DNA of 64,000 bases, from the NCBI GenBank assembly GCA_015066105.1, contig SVOY01000002.1:62001-126000 (forward strand), given 5' to 3'. Below, one piece after another: positions 15,979 through 23,959 of the stretch; position 1 is the stretch's first letter, and every line of letters starts with the position of its first letter. A model generated the notes under the pieces. The model had not been told where the DNA came from and did not search any database. It saw only the letters and a program-made list of their open reading frames with translations. The stretch is from Oscillospiraceae bacterium. Lineage in GTDB: Bacteria; Bacillota; Clostridia; Oscillospirales; Acutalibacteraceae. The position numbers were made by a program, and so were the translations under genes.

Positions 15979-16539
15979 ATGGCTGAAAGGCTTATTATTT
16001 TTGACTGCTTCGGTGTTATTTTTGAAGAGGTTGCACCCGTCTTTCTCAAAAAATTCCTTGCAGAGGACAAGGCTCTTATTATAAAAGAGGAGCTTTTTGT
16101 GCCCGCCGACCTGGGACAGATTACCTATGACGAGCTTCTGACAAATATGGCAAGGGTGCTTGAGGTTGACAGGGATGAAATGATAAAGGAATGGAACAGT
16201 ATGTTCATTCTGCGCAAGTCCATTCTTCCCGTCATAAAGGCCCTTGGTGAAAAGCACGATGTTATACTGCTTTCCAATGCACCCCTGGGCGTTGTTGAGG
16301 ATGCCTTTGAAAAGCACGGCCTTACTCCCCTTTTCAAAAAAATGTTTGTTTCCTGCAATCTCGGCCTTGCAAAGCCTGACAAGGCGATTTATCTTCACTG
16401 TGTGGGTGAGATGAAAAAGGAATACGATGAGATTTATATGGTTGACGATAATCGGGGAAATCTTGAGCACCTGCCCGAAATCGGCATTGTGCCGATACAC
16501 TACAAGGGCGATGACAGTGTGCTTGAAGCACTGATATAA
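15979..16539 (+). CDS. HAD-superfamily hydrolase (subfamily IA-like)
   Basis: 186 residues. HAD motifs in order: I IIFDCFGVIF, II LLSNAP, III AKPDKAIY, IV VDDNRGN, with a small helical cap between I and II. In motif I the second Asp of the phosphatase DxD is Phe (D-C-F), as in dehalogenase/epoxide-hydrolase-type members, so phosphatase chemistry should not be assumed. It is monocistronic, transcribed away from ddh, with ATG after AAAGGA. Substrate unknown. Confidence 0.8.
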   Translation: MAERLIIFDCFGVIFEEVAPVFLKKFLAEDKALIIKEELFVPADLGQITYDELLTNMARVLEVDRDEMIKEWNSMFILRKSILPVIKALGEKHDVILLSNAPLGVVEDAFEKHGLTPLFKKMFVSCNLGLAKPDKAIYLHCVGEMKKEYDEIYMVDDNRGNLEHLPEIGIVPIHYKGDDSVLEALI

Positions 16540-16581
16540 AAACCAATTAAGATGGGGCTGTAAAAAAAGTGCAGACCGCAT

Positions 16582-16750
16582 AAACCGAGATAAACAAAGG
16601 GTTTCTTTGAATTTGAAAGTTCAAAGAAACCCTTTAAAGCATAAAAAAGTAAAATAATTGCAAAAACGGTGCTTTTGAGGTTTATGCTGTAAGCAAGCCT
16701 CGCCGCGGGTAACCCCAAACAAGGCTGAAAGCCTAGTTTTAGCTCGGTTT
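16582..16750. repeat. Possible MITE-like element carrying a perfect 16-bp hairpin
   Basis: AAACCGAGATAAA (16582-16594) and its near inverse TTTAGCTCGGTTT (16738-16750, 12 of 13 matching) bracket 169 bp. Just inside the left end, AAAGGGTTTCTTTGAA (16596-16611) pairs perfectly with 16620-16635 around an 8-base loop. It lies between the convergent HAD and condensation-fold genes, so the hairpin may also stop transcripts, though no clear T-run follows. The remaining 269-bp gap holds no credible ORF. Confidence 0.4.
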
Positions 16751-16808
16751 GTTCATTCTGCGCATTTTTCCTGTTCCCGTTCGCTTGAAGCTGTATTCAG
16801 TAAAGCTT

Positions 16809-18194
16809 TTACTGCTTTGTTTCAATTTTATCAAGAAGCTCTCCCACAGTAATCTCCGGGTTTTCAATACCTGCCATAATTGTGTCAACCATATTTTCGT
16901 GAAGCTTTTCAATCTGCTGTTTTGTTGAAAGCTTCGTTCGGTACATATAGCAAACATTAAAGCCGCCGTCCTTCGGGTCGGGCATAGTGATAACGTAAAG
17001 CGGTGTGAAATATCTTGTAAGGTTATAGGTTCTGAACTCAAAATCCATACCGAATTCTCCGCCTACGGGAAGGGGTATCCAGGAGAACATAAAGGAGTTG
17101 GGGCCCTGAATAGGTCCGTAGCCGAAAAGGTCAAGGGACATTGTTCTTGCCTTTGTGTAGGGATAGGCCGCGTGGCGGTAAAGGCTTCTTCTTACCTTTA
17201 CAAATTCCTTTACACCACCGTCAAAGCTCATATCCTCGGAAAGCACGGCTCTGAGCTGCAGAGGCTGAGCAAGACAGCCGCACATATTCTTTTCCTGCAG
17301 GGTTGCTCTCTTACTGCAAACGCTCATCATTGAAACGTCGCCTATACGTTCATTGACAGCACTGCAATGGGTATGAAGACCCATCTGAAAAACACTTTCC
17401 GGGGCAATGCTGTGACAAAAGCAATAATCAAAAATTCTTGAAGCCTTTTCGGGAGGGATGTGCATTGTTAAAAAGTCACACTTGCTGTAAAGGGGATTAT
17501 ACGCAAGAGGCACCCTTGCCTCGGGATTCTTTTTCTTTTTACGGTAGGCGTTGAGAAAATCCATTCCGTGAACGGCAGCATAAAAGGGCTCGCCCTTTTC
17601 AAGGAAGTAGTTTTTGTAAAACTCCTCATGCTTTGCCGTTTTTTCCTCATCCTTAAGAGCCTCAAGCTCCCTGATTATGTAGCTTTCGTAGCTGTCTGTC
17701 GGCTTAGGCAGCTCGTCATTCTGCATAAGAGCGGCATAAACCGAAAAAAGCTCCTTATAGAAAAATGATATACCCATAGCGTCAATTATCATATGGGTGA
17801 AGTTACCGTAAATGCCGTACTGCTTTTCATTAACAGTAAAAAATACAATTCTGAAAAGCTCGCCCTTTTCAAAGCGTACGGGCTTTTTTGCATCGGCACT
17901 GCAGTAATCCTCCTGCTCCTGCTTGCTGCGGAAATACTTCACCTCAGCCTTATAGCTGTTGCCGGTGCGGAAATACTGCTTGAGCTTGCCGCCCTTTTTC
18001 ACAAAGGCAAGACGAAGGCAGTCGTTCCTTTCAATTACAATATCCAATGCCTTCTGCAGCACCCCGAAGTCAAGCTCCATACCTATTGTAAGGGAGGTCG
18101 GAATCTGCGCCATCTGCTTGTGCAGGCTGAATCTGTGCATAAGATACATACAGTCCTGAGACGGTATAATGTCATATAATTTTTCGTTTTTCAT
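16809..18194 (-). CDS. Condensation-fold (CoA-dependent acyltransferase-like) protein
   Basis: 461 residues resembling stand-alone NRPS condensation domains and alcohol/PapA-type acyltransferases. The active-site block FTHMIIDAMG near residue 134 matches HHxxxDG with the first His replaced by Thr and the catalytic second His and Asp kept. There is no carrier or adenylation domain. It is the last gene of a five-gene co-directional operon with DHHW, MBOAT, DUF4358 and SGNH proteins (24-bp gap to the DHHW gene). I infer acyl or peptidyl transfer related to surface glycan or lipid modification. Donor and acceptor are unknown. Confidence 0.7.
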   Translation of the reverse strand: MKNEKLYDIIPSQDCMYLMHRFSLHKQMAQIPTSLTIGMELDFGVLQKALDIVIERNDCLRLAFVKKGGKLKQYFRTGNSYKAEVKYFRSKQEQEDYCSADAKKPVRFEKGELFRIVFFTVNEKQYGIYGNFTHMIIDAMGISFFYKELFSVYAALMQNDELPKPTDSYESYIIRELEALKDEEKTAKHEEFYKNYFLEKGEPFYAAVHGMDFLNAYRKKKKNPEARVPLAYNPLYSKCDFLTMHIPPEKASRIFDYCFCHSIAPESVFQMGLHTHCSAVNERIGDVSMMSVCSKRATLQEKNMCGCLAQPLQLRAVLSEDMSFDGGVKEFVKVRRSLYRHAAYPYTKARTMSLDLFGYGPIQGPNSFMFSWIPLPVGGEFGMDFEFRTYNLTRYFTPLYVITMPDPKDGGFNVCYMYRTKLSTKQQIEKLHENMVDTIMAGIENPEITVGELLDKIETKQ

Positions 18195-18218
18195 TTTTTC
18201 AATCCTCTTTCTCTGATA

Positions 18219-19385
18219 TTATAAAACCTCTTTTAAGGATGTATCGCTGAAAAATGTGTTTGCATTATATAAAAACAGCAGGTCCGTGAAGTCGTCCTCC
18301 TGTAAAACCTCACTTACGCTTTCGGTCATATATCTCGGGTCAAGGACAACAATTTTTGTAAAATAGGGTGTCAGCATCGGTATAAGGCAGTTGGCAAAGG
18401 AATCCTTTATAACAAGGAGCTTTCTGCCCTCGGGAATGGTTGTTGTTACCGTCAGCCTTTCATAGTTACCGCCTAAAAAGACCTCGTATTTGTTCTTTTC
18501 ATCAAGCTTCTGTTCAAAAAAGCAGCTTGCGTATTTTTCCGCAGTGCCGGAAATTTCAATATAATATGTGCCCTCTGACTTTTTCGGCAAGCATATCTCT
18601 ACGCTGTCCTTTGCCCTTGCAAAGGTGCTTTTTGATTTGAGCGTGCCTTCAAAATCATTGCTTACGGTGTGGAATTCAAAATCATCAGCCTTAACCTCAA
18701 GGCCGAGCTTATCTGCAATTTCAACAAATACACTGTAGGCACCTCTTGTGGTCCAATGGTGGTCAGTTTTGTAAAAAACCTCGTTATAGCTTTTTTCACG
18801 CAGTAGTGCGGAAACGGCATCAACGGTAATTATACTTTTGTCAAGGCCGCCGTAAACCTTGTTTATCTGCACACTCTGGTCAGCGGGCACAAGCCCCTCG
18901 GGCAGATTTTCTCTGTAGATAAGCGTACTGTTGGGCACAAGGGTGAAAACGCTTTTCAGCTTTTTATTCTGCTTGCAAAAGCTGTTTATTTTCTTTATTA
19001 CATCCTTAAGCTTCTCGCTGTCAAAAGCTGAGGGCTTGTCAAAAAGAAAATCATTTTCGCCTATATAAACGCCGTTTTCCTCATGCTTGCCCCAAAGCCT
19101 TTCAAAAAAGCTTTTTAAATAAATGGCCTCGTCTCTTAAGGGAAACTGGTCCGTAAGATAGCTTTCAAAGTCCTTCATAAAGCTGCCGTCAAGCAGTCCG
19201 CTTACGGTAAGCTCAGGCATTGATGCAAGAACTCTGTTTTCGTTTTCGCTGATTTCTCTGTCGGGGACAAAAAAGCCTGCAAGAGAGAAGAAGCCGAGCA
19301 TAAGGCAAAAGACAATTATAATAAAGGCGAAAATTATATTTCCCTTTTTTCTTGTTCTTTTTTCTTTTTTTGTTTCTTCGTTCAT
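18219..19385 (-). CDS. DHHW-family protein (AlgJ/AlgX-like SGNH O-acetyltransferase partner)
   Basis: 388 residues: a short basic cytoplasmic N-terminus, one membrane segment near residues 16-38, then an extracellular SGNH-like domain. The family motif TDHHWT (near 207) and a later GxxxxxVIKDSFAN Ser/Asn block correspond to AlgJ/AlgX catalytic features. Such proteins take acetyl groups delivered by an MBOAT partner and place them on exported polysaccharide. The MBOAT gene is immediately upstream (12-bp gap). ATG follows GGATGTAAATA. Confidence 0.85.
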   Translation of the reverse strand: MNEETKKEKRTRKKGNIIFAFIIIVFCLMLGFFSLAGFFVPDREISENENRVLASMPELTVSGLLDGSFMKDFESYLTDQFPLRDEAIYLKSFFERLWGKHEENGVYIGENDFLFDKPSAFDSEKLKDVIKKINSFCKQNKKLKSVFTLVPNSTLIYRENLPEGLVPADQSVQINKVYGGLDKSIITVDAVSALLREKSYNEVFYKTDHHWTTRGAYSVFVEIADKLGLEVKADDFEFHTVSNDFEGTLKSKSTFARAKDSVEICLPKKSEGTYYIEISGTAEKYASCFFEQKLDEKNKYEVFLGGNYERLTVTTTIPEGRKLLVIKDSFANCLIPMLTPYFTKIVVLDPRYMTESVSEVLQEDDFTDLLFLYNANTFFSDTSLKEVL

Positions 19386-19397
19386 TATTTACATCCT

Positions 19398-20816
19398 TTA
19401 AAATCTGAAATACAGGAAGGGATTATAGGTTTCACTTATAAGATAGATTACACATAAAAGGAATACGAGTGTATAGCCCGCTGCCATTGCGGCAACGTTC
19501 AAACGGAATTTTTTTACTCTCGGCATATTCACAAAGAAGCCGAAGGCCGAAAGGCTCATCACGATAATTGAAAGCCCCGCCGAGGAAAGGTAGTAGGTCG
19601 CCGTGCTGTCGTAAAAGGCCGTTTCTCCCATGCCGAACATTATCCTGATGTATTCTGCAGCCGCCGTAAAGCTTTCTGCCGAAAAGAGCACCCAGCCCAC
19701 CATAACAACCACCATTGTTCCGGCGTGGCGGATAAATGACGGGATTTTTTCAAGAACATTTTTGAGAAGGTATTTTTCAACAATGAGAAGAATACCGTAA
19801 AGGCCGCCCCAAGCAACAAAATTCCACGCCGCACCGTGCCACAGACCCGTAAGAGTCCAGACAATAAGAATGTTGAGTATGTGCCTTAAGGGCTTGACTC
19901 TGTTGCCGCCAAGGGGAATATATACGTAGTCTCTGAACCAGTTGCCAAGGCTTATATGCCAACGCCGCCAGAACTCCGTTATGCTTTTTGCCCTGTAGGG
20001 CAGATTGAAGTTAAGCGAAAAGTCAAAGCCCAGCATTTTGCCGAGGCCTATGGCCATATCGGAATAGCCGCTGAAATCGAAATAAATCTGCAAAGTATAG
20101 CAGATTATGCCCACCCAGGCCGTAACGGTGCTTATTCTGTCAAGGCCGAGTGCGCTGATTTCGGTATAAAAGGCACCTATTGTGTTTGCAAAAAGCACCT
20201 TTTTGCCCATACCCTTGATAAAAATGAGTATGCCTGCGGCAAGCTTTTCTCTTGTTACCGTGCGGTCATTAAGCTGCTTTTCAATATCGCCGTACTGCAC
20301 AATGGGGCCTGCAATAAGCTGAGGATACATTGTGACATAGGTTGCAAAGGGCACAAGCCTTTTCTGCGCGGGTGTTCCGCGGTAAACGTCAACAATATAA
20401 GAAATAATCTGAAAGGTATAAAAGGAGATACCTATAGGAAGCTCGGGGGCATTGAACTCAAGGCTGAGAGAAAAGAGTGAGTTTATACTTTCGGTAACAA
20501 AGCCCGAATATTTGAAAAAGCCGAGAGCAGACACGTTGAAAAGTATACCGAAAGCAAGTATGAGCTTCTTGCTTTTCGGGCTGTCTTTGTGCATTTCTAT
20601 ATCAAGGCCGATAAAATAGTTGAAAAGAATACTCAGTGCCATAAGCAGCACGTATATCGGCTCACCCCAGGCGTAAAAAACAAGGCTTGCAATGAGAAGA
20701 ACAAGGTTCTTTTTTGCAATTTCTCTTTTTCTGTTCTTATAAAAAAGCCGCGGACAGTAAAGAAGAAGGGTTACGGGTAAAAATGCGAATAAAAAAGCCG
20801 CACTGCTGAATACCAT
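19398..20816 (-). CDS. MBOAT-family membrane O-acyltransferase (AlgI/PatA-like)
   Basis: 472 residues with about ten membrane spans. Conserved segments include FFKYSGF, LPIGISFYTFQIISYIVDVYRG, FPxL-type AGPIVQYGD, WRRWHISLGNWFRDYVYIPLGGNR and the catalytic-His helix LTGLWHGAAWNFV. It would carry acyl, usually acetyl, groups from cytoplasmic CoA across the membrane to the DHHW and SGNH partners. Position within the operon: DUF4358 gene upstream, DHHW gene downstream. Confidence 0.93.
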   Translation of the reverse strand: MVFSSAAFLFAFLPVTLLLYCPRLFYKNRKREIAKKNLVLLIASLVFYAWGEPIYVLLMALSILFNYFIGLDIEMHKDSPKSKKLILAFGILFNVSALGFFKYSGFVTESINSLFSLSLEFNAPELPIGISFYTFQIISYIVDVYRGTPAQKRLVPFATYVTMYPQLIAGPIVQYGDIEKQLNDRTVTREKLAAGILIFIKGMGKKVLFANTIGAFYTEISALGLDRISTVTAWVGIICYTLQIYFDFSGYSDMAIGLGKMLGFDFSLNFNLPYRAKSITEFWRRWHISLGNWFRDYVYIPLGGNRVKPLRHILNILIVWTLTGLWHGAAWNFVAWGGLYGILLIVEKYLLKNVLEKIPSFIRHAGTMVVVMVGWVLFSAESFTAAAEYIRIMFGMGETAFYDSTATYYLSSAGLSIIVMSLSAFGFFVNMPRVKKFRLNVAAMAAGYTLVFLLCVIYLISETYNPFLYFRF

Positions 20817-20863
20817 ATAAACACTCCCTTCCTTTTTTCAAATCCTTTATCAGCTGACTGAAA

Positions 20864-21340
20864 TCAAAGCTTCTGAGAAAAAGCCGATGCGGCCTTCTCC
20901 TTATCCTGACCTATATAAAACAGAATGTATCCCTTTTTGTTTATGAGCACGTGAGAGGAGATAAGCTCACTTTCCTTTGGTGCGTAATCCTCAAAAAGCT
21001 GCTGCTTTTCACTTACATAAGCCGCAATTTTTTCCTCTGCGTTTTTCAGCGACTGCTTATCTTCAGAAAAAATAATAAGAAGCTCCCTTACGTCCATAAC
21101 CGAATCGCTTGAATAATAAATCACGTTATCAAACGCCGCCGCATCAAATGAGAGCTTGTCCTTAAGCTCCAGCTTATCACGCTTTTTCAGCTCCTTAAGG
21201 TCACACTCCGAGGCAACCGCCTTTGCAAGCTCCTTAAAGGGTGTGGTGCTTATTTTATCCTGGGAGGAAACAAAAATAATAAATGCCGCAAGTGCAAGCA
21301 CGCAAAGAGCCTCCCCAAGCCTTAAAAAAAACTTTTTCAT
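20864..21340 (-). CDS. DUF4358-like lipid-anchored or membrane-tethered protein
   Basis: 158 residues with one N-terminal hydrophobic segment (LGEALCVLALAAFIIFV) and an extracellular alpha/beta domain (DAAAFDNVIYYSSDSVMDVRELLII, then HVLINKKGYILFYIGQD) resembling DUF4358 proteins. It overlaps the SGNH gene by 4 bp (ATGA). DUF4358 proteins commonly accompany MBOAT/DHHW operons in Clostridia; their biochemical role is unknown to me. Confidence 0.6.
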   Translation of the reverse strand: MKKFFLRLGEALCVLALAAFIIFVSSQDKISTTPFKELAKAVASECDLKELKKRDKLELKDKLSFDAAAFDNVIYYSSDSVMDVRELLIIFSEDKQSLKNAEEKIAAYVSEKQQLFEDYAPKESELISSHVLINKKGYILFYIGQDKEKAASAFSQKL

Positions 21341-22140
21341 TCTGTAATCCCCTTGTTTTCAACAATGAAAGGCAGCCATTTTTCCGAGTAAAACTTTGCG
21401 TTGAAGTGAATTCCGTCGGGGCTGTAATATTCCTCGCTTTTTTCAACAAGCTTTGTGGAATCAAGGAATTCAACGCCCGTATCCTCGCACATTTTTTTAA
21501 GAGCCTTGTTATGACGTGGAATATGGGTAAAGATTTCATCATCGGCATCCTCTTCATTCACGGGAAAAATACTGCTGACAATGATTCTCGTATAGGGCAG
21601 AGCCTTTTTGAGCTTGAGTATAAGCTCGCTGTAATCGTCAATAAACCACTGTGTACCCGTTTCGTCGGCCCAGAGCATATTAAGGCCGTAATGGAGAATG
21701 AGCTCACTCGGGTTGGCGGAAACAATCTTTTTAAGATTATCCTCAAGATGAGTAAGCCTTGCACTCACCTGTGTAATCAGCAGGTCATCATTGAGAATAT
21801 TGTAAACCTCAAGGCCGTTGATAAGCGAATCGCCCACAAACATTGTGTCGGAAAACACCTTTCTGAGGCTTATTTTTCCGTTTTTCAGCTTTTTGAGTGT
21901 GTCCTCTATTTTCTTTTTCTGCTTATCCTCGGTGGTGTTTTTCTGACGCTCAATTTCAGCCTGACGGATAACCTTTTCAACGTCGGCGGCCTCATAGGCA
22001 TCAAGCCTTTCAAAAACTGAGGTATCCGGCTTTTCAGCGTGAATTTTATTGGGAGTAACGGCTACAATGGCAGTAAAATTCTGCCCGAAGGCTAAAAAAA
22101 CAAACAGCATTACAAGCATAAAAAGCAATACCTTTTTCAT
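21337..22140 (-). CDS. Secreted SGNH/GDSL-family hydrolase
   Basis: 267 residues. An N-terminal signal/anchor (MKKVLLFMLVMLFVFLAFG), a charged coiled-coil-like stretch at 55-90, then an SGNH fold: FVGDSLINGL (block I Ser), LHYGLNMLW (block III Asn) and YSPDGIHFN (block V Asp-His). It probably acts on or transfers acyl esters of cell-surface glycans together with the MBOAT/DHHW pair. It is the first gene of the operon, with GGGGG nine bases before the ATG. Confidence 0.85.
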   Translation of the reverse strand: MKKVLLFMLVMLFVFLAFGQNFTAIVAVTPNKIHAEKPDTSVFERLDAYEAADVEKVIRQAEIERQKNTTEDKQKKKIEDTLKKLKNGKISLRKVFSDTMFVGDSLINGLEVYNILNDDLLITQVSARLTHLEDNLKKIVSANPSELILHYGLNMLWADETGTQWFIDDYSELILKLKKALPYTRIIVSSIFPVNEEDADDEIFTHIPRHNKALKKMCEDTGVEFLDSTKLVEKSEEYYSPDGIHFNAKFYSEKWLPFIVENKGITE

Positions 22141-22191
22141 CAGCCGCAGCCCCCTTCCGTCAAAGCTATAACTATAATCATAATCCTTTAT

Positions 22192-22220
22192 ATTTTACAT
22201 CTTTTCAAGCTATAAATCAA
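22192..22220 (-). promoter_or_regulatory. Promoter of the O-acylation operon
   Basis: Minus-strand -35 TTGATT (22215-22220), 17-base spacer and -10 TAAAAT (22192-22197), about 50 bases before the SGNH start. Confidence 0.6.
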
Positions 22221-22290
22221 TATATGATTACAAAAAAACAGAAATTTTGTCTGATTAAAAATTAAGCCCTATTTTTCAAGTCTGTAAATG

Positions 22291-22318
22291 TTGACAAACT
22301 GTTCATATTTGTTATAAT
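22291..22318 (+). promoter_or_regulatory. Promoter of the FAD-dependent oxidoreductase
   Basis: Consensus -35 TTGACA (22291-22296), 16-base spacer and consensus -10 TATAAT (22313-22318), divergent from the O-acylation operon. Confidence 0.75.
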
Positions 22319-22361
22319 TGAACTGTTACATATTCTGACAATTTTTTCAGGAGGGAAAAGC

Positions 22362-23687
22362 ATGAGGAAAATTCTTGTTGCCGGTGCGGGTCACGGCGGA
22401 CTTTCAGCCGCAATAAACCTTGCAAAAGCAGGCTACGACGTTACTGTTTACGAAAAGCAGAAGAGAGAGGAAATGGGCTACGACTGGGAGGATGCCATTG
22501 AGCTTTCAGCCTTTGACTTTGCTGAAATTGCACGTCCGCCCGAGGATATTTACATCAAATCTCACCATATGGCTTATATGAGTCCCAACGGTCAGCACGT
22601 TTTGCATATGCCCTACGATAAGGGTATCGGCAGACGCGTGCATATGGAAAGAAAGGGCCTTATAAAGCACCTTCTTTCGGAAAGCGAAAAGGCAGGCGTA
22701 AAGCTTGTTTTTGAAACCGAGATTGTTGCCCCCGTTTTTGAAAACAACCGCATTGCCGGTATGATTATCAGAGATGCCGAAGGTGAAAAAAGGCTTGAAA
22801 GCGAGCTTCTTATCGATGCCTGCGGCCTCAACTCACCCATAAGGCTTCAGCTTCCCGATTGCTGCGGCATCATTAAGGAATTTGAAGAAAGAAACATTTT
22901 CAATGCCTACCGTATTTACTTTGACAATACCGACGGCACAATCACAGACCCCGCTTATAACGTTACCTTCTTCCATATGGATAAGCCCGGCATCAGCTGG
23001 ACCATCACCGACGAAAAGTTTGTTGACATCATTGTCGGTAAATTCCAGATGAAGGGCAAGCTTACAATGAAGGAGGTTGAAGACTCCATTGCCGATTTCA
23101 GAAGCCGCTATCCCTTTATCGGTGAAAAGGTTCTGCGCGGCGGAGAAAAGATTGAAAGCATCCCCATTTCAAGAATGATACCCAAGGTAATGTACAACGG
23201 CTATGCGGCTGTAGGCGACAGTGCAGGTATGACCATTCCCTTAAGCGGAAGCGGTCTTGTGCTGAGCATTATGGCAGGTAAATATCTTGCCGACTGTGTG
23301 AAGAGCATAGGCAACGGTGAATACACGGAAAAGGCACTGTGGAAATATGAGTACAACTATTTCCAGGAGCAGGGCAGAAACTATCTGCTGCTTGATGTTT
23401 TCAAAAATTTCTTTACATACGTAAGCGCAAAGGATATTGACTATATCCTCAAAAAGAAGATTCTTACCGAACAGCAGTTCTCCGTTGCAGACGGCGAGCC
23501 TCTTGTTCTCCCCTTTAAGCAGATTATCCACATTGTGCTCAACGCCTTCCCCATGCTTCCCATCGTGCCCCACCTTGTGGGAGCTCTCGGCTCACTGCCC
23601 ATTATCCCCGTTGTGGCAAAGGCAATGCCCAAGGAGTATGACGAAAAGAAATTCCTCAAGTGGAAGAAATTCTATCTTTCACTGTAA
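22362..23687 (+). CDS. FAD-dependent oxidoreductase of the geranylgeranyl-reductase/PHBH-like group
   Basis: 441 residues. The N-terminal dinucleotide fold (ILVAGAGHGGLSAAINLAKAGYDVTVYEK) and the second FAD motif GYAAVGDSAGMTIPLSGSGL place it among flavoprotein reductases and monooxygenases of the geranylgeranyl-reductase type. The C-terminal 100 residues are proline-rich and hydrophobic (VLNAFPMLPIVPHLVGALG), which may contact membrane. The substrate is unknown; reduction of a lipid-like polyene or quinone is only a family-level guess. Monocistronic, with GGAGG before the ATG and a terminator at 23744-23764. Confidence 0.8.
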   Translation: MRKILVAGAGHGGLSAAINLAKAGYDVTVYEKQKREEMGYDWEDAIELSAFDFAEIARPPEDIYIKSHHMAYMSPNGQHVLHMPYDKGIGRRVHMERKGLIKHLLSESEKAGVKLVFETEIVAPVFENNRIAGMIIRDAEGEKRLESELLIDACGLNSPIRLQLPDCCGIIKEFEERNIFNAYRIYFDNTDGTITDPAYNVTFFHMDKPGISWTITDEKFVDIIVGKFQMKGKLTMKEVEDSIADFRSRYPFIGEKVLRGGEKIESIPISRMIPKVMYNGYAAVGDSAGMTIPLSGSGLVLSIMAGKYLADCVKSIGNGEYTEKALWKYEYNYFQEQGRNYLLLDVFKNFFTYVSAKDIDYILKKKILTEQQFSVADGEPLVLPFKQIIHIVLNAFPMLPIVPHLVGALGSLPIIPVVAKAMPKEYDEKKFLKWKKFYLSL

Positions 23688-23743
23688 AATCCAATGCGTT
23701 ACTGATTTTATCCGTTATCGCACAAGCATAATAACTGTAAAAT

Positions 23744-23764
23744 CCCACGGAAAAACTCCGTGGG
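23744..23764 (+). terminator. Terminator after the FAD oxidoreductase
   Basis: CCCACGGA/TCCGTGGG stem with loop AAAAC followed by GTTTATAT. Confidence 0.65.
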
Positions 23765-23812
23765 GTTTATATCTTTCCGCACCCGAAGGTTTTTACAACT
23801 TCCTACTTAATC

Positions 23813-23834
23813 GGAGCGACGGAGGCGTCGCTCC
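23813..23834. repeat. Perfect 9-bp palindromic element
   Basis: GGAGCGACG/CGTCGCTCC with loop GAGG. It lies among several other hairpins between convergent genes and looks like one unit of a short intergenic repeat family. Confidence 0.5.
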
Positions 23835-23874
23835 CTACACAAAAAAAGCTGTACACCCCTTGCCCTCCAAAAAA

Positions 23875-23924
23875 CCGCCCGAAGGGCGGTTTCCTTACTA
23901 CTTACTACTTCCTACTTACTACTA
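23875..23924. repeat. Hairpin plus CTTACTA heptamer repeat, copy 2
   Basis: CCGCCCGAAGGGCGG (23875-23889) followed by CTTACTA, CTTACTA, CTTCCTA, CTTACTA and a partial CTA (23894-23924). It has the same order and spacing as the copy at 14796-14838, differing in the third base of each heptamer. Confidence 0.6.
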
Positions 23925-23927
23925 AAA

Positions 23928-23954
23928 AACTCCCCGAAAATCGGGGAGTTTTTT
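23928..23954. terminator. Bidirectional terminator between the oxidoreductase and fucosidase genes
   Basis: AACTCCCCGA (23928-23937) / TCGGGGAGTT (23941-23950), preceded by an A-run and followed by a T-run, so it works in both directions. Confidence 0.85.
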
Positions 23955-23959
23955 CCTGC

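Noticed and set aside
23894..23924. Tandem CTTACTA units considered as a CRISPR-like array
   Set aside because: Seven-base units without spacers; no cas genes in the window.
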